In this document: piece by piece, positions 14,357 through 21,344 of the stretch
Numbering within the stretch: the stretch's first letter is position 1
How the letters are laid out: every line of letters begins with the position of its first letter
Origin: Candidatus Moraniibacteriota bacterium
GTDB lineage: Bacteria; Patescibacteriota; Minisyncoccia; Moranbacterales; UBA2206
Length of the DNA: 31,202 nucleotides
Direction: 5' to 3'
Assembly (NCBI GenBank): GCA_003482885.1
Contig: DMXN01000013.1
Coordinates: forward strand, 1 to 31,202
Made by a program: the position numbers and the translations under genes
Notes under the pieces: model-generated
Told to the model about the DNA's origin: nothing
The model's input: only the letters and a program-made list of their open reading frames with translations
Database searches by the model: none

Positions 14357-14785
14357 TTAAAGACGCCTGTTTAATTCAGAAAAAGCCTCAGGCAGTAAAA
14401 TATATACAAAGACTAACGCGTAAATTACAAAAAGTAAAAACGATAACAATACAGAAATAAAAAATGATTTTAATTTTATTTTTCCGAAGGCAATTTTAGT
14501 AAAAATAATCGGTGAAATTATAATTAAAAAATTAATTAATATTATTGCAAAAAAAGATACGTCGTCATAAAAAAAATAAATATCCGAGTTGCCTCTTACA
14601 AGAATGTTCCCAATGTACTTATAAACATAAAAAATAAACAAGAGAAATATTCCTATTGTTAATGCTGAACTCCAAAAAATATATTTCCACACACTTTTTT
14701 GTTTCAAAAATTTCAACCAAAAAAATGGAGAAACAATAATCCCTGCAAGTAAAAATGAAGAAACCCAAATAAATAATATTTTCAT
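14357..14785 (-). CDS. Four-TM membrane protein, unknown function
   Basis: Family not recognised. 142 aa with four hydrophobic segments (about 2-24, 34-55, 76-98 and 106-131) and short loops rich in Lys, Phe and Ile. The N-terminus could also be read as a signal anchor. It is strongly AT-rich. It lies between ugd (193 nt upstream) and the broken beta-helix gene. No motif hints at transport or catalysis. Confidence 0.6.
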   Translation of the reverse strand: MKILFIWVSSFLLAGIIVSPFFWLKFLKQKSVWKYIFWSSALTIGIFLLFIFYVYKYIGNILVRGNSDIYFFYDDVSFFAIILINFLIIISPIIFTKIAFGKIKLKSFFISVLLSFLLFVIYALVFVYILLPEAFSELNRRL

Positions 14786-14899
14786 GATTTTTTAGTTATT
14801 TTTTTCTTTTAATCTTTTTTGTTTTTCCGGTGTTTCTAGATAATTTTCTTCAGAAATAACTTTGCCGCCTGATAATTTTTTGTTGATTTTTATTTATCT

Positions 14900-14988
14900 T
14901 GAACTATGATTTTTATGATTAGATGAAGACTATGATTAAAATTTTAAAAAATCATAGTCTATCAAATAATCAACTCAATCATAGTTCA
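14900..14988. repeat. Nested palindromic repeat at the end of ugd
   Basis: The outer arms tgaactatgatt (14900-14911) and aatcatagttca (14977-14988) are perfect complements. Inside them gactatgatt (14928-14937) pairs with aatcatagtc (14950-14959) around an A/T loop that is itself symmetrical. A further pair, gttgatt (14882-14888) with aatcaac (14968-14974), would compete with the outer stem. The outer arm overlaps the last codons of ugd and contains its TGA stop. It may act as a terminator for the glycan operon, but no T-run follows. A mobile repeat is the alternative. Confidence 0.7.
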
Positions 14989-16319
14989 GAAGTCCCTCTT
15001 CCGATACTATAATACTCAAATCCCAACCCTTTCATTTTTTTCGGATCGTACAAAAGTCGGCCGTCGAAGATTGTTGGTTGTTTTAATCTTTTTTTGATTT
15101 CTTCGAAATCCGGAGCGCGAAAATCTTTCCATTCCGTGATAATTAATAACGCATCGGCGCCGTCAAGCGTGTCGTATTTATTTTCAAAATAGGAAATATT
15201 TTGATTGTCGCCGAAATAGGCCGGAGTTTTTGCCATCGCCATTGCTTCCGGATCATGCGTCTTGATCGTTGCTCCCTTTTTGATTAACTCATTGATAATA
15301 GTAATTGCGGAAGATTCGCGCATATCATCGGTTCCCGCTTTAAAAGCCAAACCCCAAACGGAAAATATTTTGCTTTGCAAGTTATCGCCGAATTTTTCTA
15401 TAACCATATTTGCTAAAACAAATTTTTGTTTTTCGTTCGTGGCAAGCGTTTGCATAAACATCTCGGCGTTATAATCATGATCCTTGGCGATTTTTACCAA
15501 AGCTTTAACATCTTTTGGAAAGCAACTGCCTCCGAATCCCGGTCCGGCGTACATAAAAGGTTCACCGATTCTCGGATCAGCGCCGATCGCCCGGCGAACT
15601 TGATCAAAATCCGCTCCGACACGCGCGCAAATATTGGCCAATTCATTGTTAACGGAAATTTTAGCGGCCAAAAAACTGTTAGCGGCGTATTTAACCGTTT
15701 CGGCGGTTTTCGGATCCATTGCATAAAAACGACCTTCGCGGCGCATAAAAGGCGCGTATAATTCTTGCATAGTTTCAATAACTTTTTGATCATCCGCGCC
15801 GACAACCACCCTGCTGGGCTCGAGAAAATCTTTAACGGCGGTTCCTTGCGCTAAAAATTCCGGATTGCTTACGACAAAAAATGGAAAATCAGAGTTGCGT
15901 TTTTTTTGCTCTTCGGCAATTGTTTTTTTAACCAAATCCGCCGTTCCTACCGGCACGGTGGATTTATCCACGACAATCAAAGAGTGATCGATATTTTGAC
16001 CGATTGAGCGAGCGACATCCAAAACATGACTCAAGTCGGCGCTACCGTCTTCATTGGGCGGCGTTCCGACAGCGATAAAAATGATGTCGCTTTTTTTTAA
16101 CGCGTCTTCAAAATCAGTCGAAAACGAAAGCGTTTTATTTTTTAAATTTCTTTCCACTAATTCGTCCAATCCTTTTTCATGAAGCGGAACCTTGCCGCTT
16201 TTAAACTGGTCGATTTTATTTTGATCTTTATCCACGCAAATAACGCTGTTGCCCATTTCGGCAAAACACGCGCCCGTAACCGATCCGACATAACCCGTGC
16301 CAATGATTGCAATTTTCAT
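14979..16319 (-). CDS. ugd: UDP-glucose 6-dehydrogenase
   Basis: Oxidises UDP-glucose to UDP-glucuronate with two NAD+, supplying an acidic sugar for the surface glycan. 446 aa, normal length. The N-terminal Rossmann fold has IGTGYVGSVTG (6-16) with D30 at the end of strand 2, then VGTPP (84-88), SNPEFLAQGTA (151-161) and the catalytic cysteine C266 in GFGGSCFPKD (261-270). The C-terminal UDP-binding domain follows. The closest alternative is a UDP-ManNAc dehydrogenase, but the motifs fit Ugd. Its ATG overlaps the upstream glycosyltransferase stop by 4 nt. The last codons and the TGA lie in a palindromic repeat. Confidence 0.94.
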   Translation of the reverse strand: MKIAIIGTGYVGSVTGACFAEMGNSVICVDKDQNKIDQFKSGKVPLHEKGLDELVERNLKNKTLSFSTDFEDALKKSDIIFIAVGTPPNEDGSADLSHVLDVARSIGQNIDHSLIVVDKSTVPVGTADLVKKTIAEEQKKRNSDFPFFVVSNPEFLAQGTAVKDFLEPSRVVVGADDQKVIETMQELYAPFMRREGRFYAMDPKTAETVKYAANSFLAAKISVNNELANICARVGADFDQVRRAIGADPRIGEPFMYAGPGFGGSCFPKDVKALVKIAKDHDYNAEMFMQTLATNEKQKFVLANMVIEKFGDNLQSKIFSVWGLAFKAGTDDMRESSAITIINELIKKGATIKTHDPEAMAMAKTPAYFGDNQNISYFENKYDTLDGADALLIITEWKDFRAPDFEEIKKRLKQPTIFDGRLLYDPKKMKGLGFEYYSIGRGTSEL

Positions 16320-17254
16320 AATTTTGTTATTTCTTTTATACTATAATTCATCTGACCTTGTTCTTTGTAATAATTTTTAATCAAAATATCAGCCAAAAGT
16401 CCGAAGATGAATAGTTGGATTCCTACCAAAACCAAGAATATTCCCGCGAGTGGCCAAATTTTCTCGGAAAGAGAGGCGCCAAAAAATATTTTCTCTACGA
16501 CCATCCAAATTAAAATTAAAAAACCGGCAAACGACAAAATAATTCCGTTGCCACCGAAAAGATGCAATGGCCGATAAGCATATTTTCGCCAAAACCAAAT
16601 GGAAATCATATCGACAAAACCCTTAATCCCCCGTTTCCAATTATATTTTGTTTTACCATGAACGCGCGGATGATGGCTTACTTTGACTTCCCCGACTTTA
16701 AAACCTTGCATTTCCAAAATAGCCGGAATAAAACGATGCATCTCGCCGAATAAATCCACATTTTCAAAGCATAGTCTTTTATATGCTTTAAGGCTGCAAC
16801 CGGAATCATGAATTTTGTCTTGAATTAAAATCTTGCGCAAAAGATTGGCGCCTCGCGAAAATATTTTCTTGCTCAAAGAATCTTTTCTTTGCCAGCGCCA
16901 GCCGGCAATCACATCATAACCTTTGGTCATTTCTTCTAAAAGCAGACCGATATCGGCCGGATCGTTTTGCAAATCCCCGTCCATCATAACAATAATTTCA
17001 CCGGCTGAGGCTTTTATGCCGGCGTCGAAAGCGGCGGTTTGTCCGAAGTTTTTGCGAAATTTAATCAGCTTGAGTGGAGATAATCCCGCGCAATTTTTCA
17101 CTGTTTCGTCATTCGAACCATCATCGATAAAAATAATTTCAAAACTTTTTCCCAAAGCTTGGCAAGCTTCAAGAACTTTTCGGTGCAATTCTCTCACATT
17201 TCCTTCTTCGTTGTATAATGGCACAACAACCGAAAGATCTTTTTTTTCGTCCAT
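16316..17254 (-). CDS. GT2 glycosyltransferase, DPM1/ArnC-like
   Basis: 312 aa. The GT-A fold has VVPLYNEEGN (10-19), IDDGSND (43-49) and the metal-binding DGDLQNDP (92-99), followed by the KDSLSKKIFSRG region. Two C-terminal membrane helices (about 234-256 and 268-296) are typical of polyprenyl-phosphate sugar synthases, which charge undecaprenyl-phosphate with a sugar on the inner face. Such lipid-linked sugars are the donors of GT-C enzymes, two candidates for which lie upstream in the same cluster. The donor sugar is not known. It overlaps ugd by 4 nt. Confidence 0.9.
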   Translation of the reverse strand: MDEKKDLSVVVPLYNEEGNVRELHRKVLEACQALGKSFEIIFIDDGSNDETVKNCAGLSPLKLIKFRKNFGQTAAFDAGIKASAGEIIVMMDGDLQNDPADIGLLLEEMTKGYDVIAGWRWQRKDSLSKKIFSRGANLLRKILIQDKIHDSGCSLKAYKRLCFENVDLFGEMHRFIPAILEMQGFKVGEVKVSHHPRVHGKTKYNWKRGIKGFVDMISIWFWRKYAYRPLHLFGGNGIILSFAGFLILIWMVVEKIFFGASLSEKIWPLAGIFLVLVGIQLFIFGLLADILIKNYYKEQGQMNYSIKEITKL

Positions 17255-17280
17255 AATAGTTTGATTATTTTTTTAACTTT

Positions 17281-17586
17281 TTAAATTATATCCTTTTCTT
17301 CTTCTTTTCGCAACTCGCCGAAAGAAAGCATAGCGGTGAAAATCATCAGATAATACGCCCATATAGCGACTGTTTCAGCCAAATCATTTTGTTTGAAAAC
17401 GGTTAAAAACGCTGTTGCCAAAAGAAAAATAATCGCGCTTCCGGCCGCAAAGCGACTCGGGATCGGATGCAGGATTAGAAAAATGAATAATATGAAAAAA
17501 ACAAAATTGGCGATTTCCCATTGAAAATAAAAACCCATCGCTAGCGTAATTGCAAAAATCAATATTTCTAAAATTTTTTTGAGCAT
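17281..17586 (-). CDS. Small membrane protein, 101 aa
   Basis: Family not recognised. Three to four hydrophobic segments (about 5-21, 25-42, 47-64 and 74-92) and a charged tail LRKEEEKDII. It lies 4 nt after the stop of the large exported protein and 26 nt before the GT2 gene, so it belongs to the cluster. A helper role for membrane glycosylation is only a guess from context. Confidence 0.7.
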   Translation of the reverse strand: MLKKILEILIFAITLAMGFYFQWEIANFVFFILFIFLILHPIPSRFAAGSAIIFLLATAFLTVFKQNDLAETVAIWAYYLMIFTAMLSFGELRKEEEKDII

Positions 17587-17590
17587 AATA

Positions 17591-19228
17591 TTATTTCATT
17601 TTTAAATCCGCGGTAATTTGCAAATTTTTGAGAGCGAAAGAATGCGCTTTGCTTTCGTCATTTGGATTATATGTGATTTTAAAATAGACTGTTTTTATTT
17701 CTTTCATAGTAGGAATAATGTCAAAATCGAAAACCTGAATCATTTCTTGGGCAGTTGTTTCCGCGGAAATATCGGTGGCATTATCCACTGAAGAATCGTT
17801 ATCGCTATTTTCAGAATTATCCATATTGTCAATTGAGTCGATTCTGCTTTCTATTCCTTCTGAAAACGGCATATCGAACCAATTTTCTTGATTAAAAGAG
17901 TATTTTACGCTTACTTTTTTCCAGCCGGCTTTTAGTTGTGTTGCTGAAAAATTCATTTTTCCAATCGGGTATATTGTGTTCACCGTATAGTTGAAACTGG
18001 CACTGTCATTTGCTTCGGCGGTAATAACTTTTGAATCTTCGCTAAATCCCATTCCCGGTGAAGAAATTTCCAGATCCAATAAATCAATGAACTTTCCTTT
18101 GGCTGCATAAGAATATTTCCCCATACCCTTCCCTGAATCTTCAATTTTCGCGCCGTTAAGAATCTTTACGCCATTTTCTTGATGAAATTCTGCTCCATAA
18201 ATTTTGAAATACAAATCCCCGTCAATTATGTATATATTTTTTTCTTTTTTTATTATTGCCGAGCCGCCGCCGTAGCTGTCATTATTTTTACTGCCTTTAA
18301 ATTCTAAATAATTTTGTTTATCAACGGAAACCTTAGAATTATCCAGACTTAATAAGTAATGCGCGTTTTTTTCCAGCATTCCGTAGATTGGGAAAAGAAA
18401 TGTTCCGTCATTTTGCCGGTATTTTTCAATACTGGCGGCAGAAAAAGCCAAATCAGCGATTATCTGTCCGTCAAATGAGGCGTTTTCTCTGTCATATTTA
18501 ACTTTTCTTAAACTTAAAACATATTGCCGGCTACCGGGATTGAGATTTTTATTGATATCGATGTTAAAAGAAACGGCAGAGATATATTCATCGGAGGAGC
18601 GAAAAATTTGTCCCAGTATCGTCTTGCTTTCTTTGAGCCACGGGTAAATATAATCCGCGCTGAGTTGGCTTTCTCTAATCAAATCTGTTTTTGTGTCTCC
18701 GATAACTGTTTTTTTCAATAAAACTAATTCCTTTTCACTTTCAATGTTAAGTTTTGAAATTCCCGCTTCTTTGATAAAAATGTTTCCGTCCGAATCGGAA
18801 TTTTCTTTCGCGAAAAGCAAACTGTCAAATCCTTCCGGCAGGAAAAAAAATATTTCTTGATTTTGAAAATTGCCGGATGGATTAACGGTTAATTCGCCAA
18901 CAAAACTTTCTTTTTCGGAATAAGTGTTCAATTTCAAAATTATTTTTTCCGTTTCGTTCGATTTTTCTTGAAAAGTCAAACGGTAGTAGCCGGATGGTCG
19001 GTTTTTGAATAAATCGTCGATATAATAAAAACTATTTTCTCGGGAAAGTTGCGGTTTTTCGGGAACAAGAGCGGAACATTTGCCATCCATGCAATCCTGA
19101 GAAGTTATTTTATTTTTAGTATAAAGCCCTTGGTTGATTAAAAAAACTAAAAACAAAAAAACCAGCGCGAAAAAAACGCGTCTTTCTGTTTTAATAAAAA
19201 TTGCCATTTTGATAAGATTATTTTTCAT
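17591..19228 (-). CDS. Large membrane-anchored exported protein, unknown
   Basis: 545 aa from the ATG at 19228, chosen over two earlier in-frame ATGs because it gives a normal 11-nt overlap with the upstream GT-C-like gene. One N-terminal membrane anchor (about 16-34) is followed by a long outer part with beta-rich, carbohydrate-module-like character (for example SGYYRLTFQEK and GFDSLLFAKENSDSDGN). A low-complexity Asp/Asn/Ser stretch (about 480-505 of the longer reading) comes before the last beta unit. No catalytic motif was recognised. Its position directly after two GT-C-like genes suggests a partner or acceptor in extracellular glycan assembly. Confidence 0.75.
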   Translation of the reverse strand: MKNNLIKMAIFIKTERRVFFALVFLFLVFLINQGLYTKNKITSQDCMDGKCSALVPEKPQLSRENSFYYIDDLFKNRPSGYYRLTFQEKSNETEKIILKLNTYSEKESFVGELTVNPSGNFQNQEIFFFLPEGFDSLLFAKENSDSDGNIFIKEAGISKLNIESEKELVLLKKTVIGDTKTDLIRESQLSADYIYPWLKESKTILGQIFRSSDEYISAVSFNIDINKNLNPGSRQYVLSLRKVKYDRENASFDGQIIADLAFSAASIEKYRQNDGTFLFPIYGMLEKNAHYLLSLDNSKVSVDKQNYLEFKGSKNNDSYGGGSAIIKKEKNIYIIDGDLYFKIYGAEFHQENGVKILNGAKIEDSGKGMGKYSYAAKGKFIDLLDLEISSPGMGFSEDSKVITAEANDSASFNYTVNTIYPIGKMNFSATQLKAGWKKVSVKYSFNQENWFDMPFSEGIESRIDSIDNMDNSENSDNDSSVDNATDISAETTAQEMIQVFDFDIIPTMKEIKTVYFKITYNPNDESKAHSFALKNLQITADLKMK

Positions 19229-21344
19229 TTTCTTGCGCAACTTTATCATTATGCCCTTCTTCTCTCCAAAAAACAAGTATTATAAATGAAATAAAAACAG
19301 CTGTTAGAGAAATTATTCCACCCAAATAAAGATAGGCTTGCGGATGGTAAAAAAAGCTAAGCGCGATTTTTCCATTGTTTTCGGCAACGCATTTTTCTTT
19401 TATTTCGGAAGGATTGATAAAAAAACTGTTTAATCCGGCGTCCGTTTGGAAATGATTTTTTTGCGGTAAAAGATAAGACTTTTCTGAAAATATATCGTAC
19501 CATTTAAAATTTCCGCAAACCAGTTGCCAATCCGGATGATATTTTTCGGAAAAATTTATCCAAACGGGATTAACCGAATTTTCAATCGTAAAATTCCAGC
19601 GCGAACTGTTTTCATAATTATAATCAACCGGTTGAAAGGAATTATCGCGATGAATCGTTTCTATATTTTCAGTAAGATACATGCGCGACCGCGTGGCTTG
19701 ATTTTCAAAAAATTGAAGATTTTCCAATTTCAAATCATTTTTTTCCCACATAGGATTAGCAACTAAATTTTCTATCATAAAGTAATTTTGATTATTTACC
19801 AATAAATATCGAACGGCTGATTGTGAAAACAAGCGAGTGGCGAAATTTTCGGAAAAAAACAATTGATTTTTTTCTTCTCCATCCGGCTCGCCTCCTTGCA
19901 AATCCGCGTAATCTTTTATTTTTTTCCAATCACTCCTTCTTGTTTCAATGGCGTTTATTTTCGGTCGAAAGGCGGAATAGCTCGCCCATTTGGAATCACT
20001 GGGAACCCAAAGCGTTCGGAATGAACCGTCTTGCGAAAAAACATAATCGCGAATTTTTATTTCATCATTCGCAATTTTTTGTGGAATAAAAATACTGTTC
20101 ATCTCTCCGATTAAAATCGGTTTTGCGTTCCAAAGAAAAATCAAAACTACTGCGATAAATACGCCGTAGCTTAGTTTGCTATTAAATTTTTCAAAAATAT
20201 ACTTTACAAACGCGCCGATTAAAATCGCATAAGAAAGCGCGATGGCGAAATAGAATTTGCTGGCTTCGCGAAAAGCGTTAAATCCGGGAAAGTTTTGATG
20301 CAGCCAAATATAAGCATTTTTTAGAGGATCAGCATTTTGCTTTGAAAGAAAAACCGCAATAATGGCAATGAAAAACCAAAAAATAATTTTTTTATTTTTC
20401 TTGTTCCAAAAGGCGCCCAGTAAAACCATTATTGGAATCAGCCAAAAATACAGTGGAATTTTTTGATCATCAAACCATTTCGGTTCATTCCCGTTCCAAA
20501 AAGGATGAAAAAGCGTTAGAGTTTTTTCCAAATCAAGCGAAAAATTATTATCCACCAACGGACGCGCGACAATAGTATTGCTTGCCAATGATCCGGTCAT
20601 AGCAGTTGGTAAAATCCAAAAAAGATTGAAAATAAAAATCAGACCGAAAAAAAGCGCCATCGCCGAAAAATTATTTTTTAAAAAAAGTTTTTTTTGTTTC
20701 AATCCATTTTGCGCAAAAAGAAACCAGAACGGTGATACAAAAAGAATAAAAAATAAAATATAAAAAACGCGAAAATCATAACTGCTAACAATCAAACAAA
20801 CTAGCGCCGAAGCGATAAGATGTTCCTTCTTATTGCTGTCGAAATAACGCCAAAAAAAATACATCGCCAACGGTGCAAAAGTTCCGGCGAGCGATAAAGA
20901 AAAATGCCCCTGCGTATTGATTGCCAAGTAATAAGTATTAAAGGAAAAAACACAAGCCGCCGTGAAAGCGCCGAAATTATTTTTCAAAACCTGTTTGGCG
21001 AATAAATAAGCGAAAAATGGAGTAAGAAAAGCGAACGGCCAAAAAACCAAAAACTTATCGGAAATATTGGAATCAAAACCGAAAAATCCCAAGAAGCCGG
21101 GAAATAATTTATATCCCAACATCCATAAAAATAAATTCGGAGCGCCCAAACCGGTTTGCGAGTCCCAAGCTGAATAACGCAAAAAATCCCGCGATGTTTC
21201 GGAAAAATAAAACCAATAATCCGCATTGGTGAAAATTCCAAAAGACAGCCATTTATGATAAACAGTCGCTGAAATCAAAAGTAAAATCCAAACCGGCCAA
21301 TTATCTTTCGACCATTTTTTAATTTTTTCAAAATATTTTTGCAT
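19218..21344 (-). CDS. GT-C/YfhO-like multi-pass membrane protein (708 aa)
   Basis: About a dozen membrane helices cover residues 15-410, followed by an outer domain (about 420-670) and a last helix (about 672-694). The first outer loop has acidic and aromatic residues (FTNADYWFYFSE), as in GT-C enzymes that use lipid-linked sugars. The outer domain has INFSEKYHPDWQLVCGN, matching the SESFHEKWKAY segment of the 883-aa neighbour and the SxxYPGW-type segment of YfhO-like proteins. Transfer of sugars from polyprenyl-phosphate to an outer acceptor is inferred. It overlaps the upstream gene by 17 nt and the downstream gene by 11 nt. Confidence 0.82.
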   Translation of the reverse strand: MQKYFEKIKKWSKDNWPVWILLLISATVYHKWLSFGIFTNADYWFYFSETSRDFLRYSAWDSQTGLGAPNLFLWMLGYKLFPGFLGFFGFDSNISDKFLVFWPFAFLTPFFAYLFAKQVLKNNFGAFTAACVFSFNTYYLAINTQGHFSLSLAGTFAPLAMYFFWRYFDSNKKEHLIASALVCLIVSSYDFRVFYILFFILFVSPFWFLFAQNGLKQKKLFLKNNFSAMALFFGLIFIFNLFWILPTAMTGSLASNTIVARPLVDNNFSLDLEKTLTLFHPFWNGNEPKWFDDQKIPLYFWLIPIMVLLGAFWNKKNKKIIFWFFIAIIAVFLSKQNADPLKNAYIWLHQNFPGFNAFREASKFYFAIALSYAILIGAFVKYIFEKFNSKLSYGVFIAVVLIFLWNAKPILIGEMNSIFIPQKIANDEIKIRDYVFSQDGSFRTLWVPSDSKWASYSAFRPKINAIETRRSDWKKIKDYADLQGGEPDGEEKNQLFFSENFATRLFSQSAVRYLLVNNQNYFMIENLVANPMWEKNDLKLENLQFFENQATRSRMYLTENIETIHRDNSFQPVDYNYENSSRWNFTIENSVNPVWINFSEKYHPDWQLVCGNFKWYDIFSEKSYLLPQKNHFQTDAGLNSFFINPSEIKEKCVAENNGKIALSFFYHPQAYLYLGGIISLTAVFISFIILVFWREEGHNDKVAQENEK

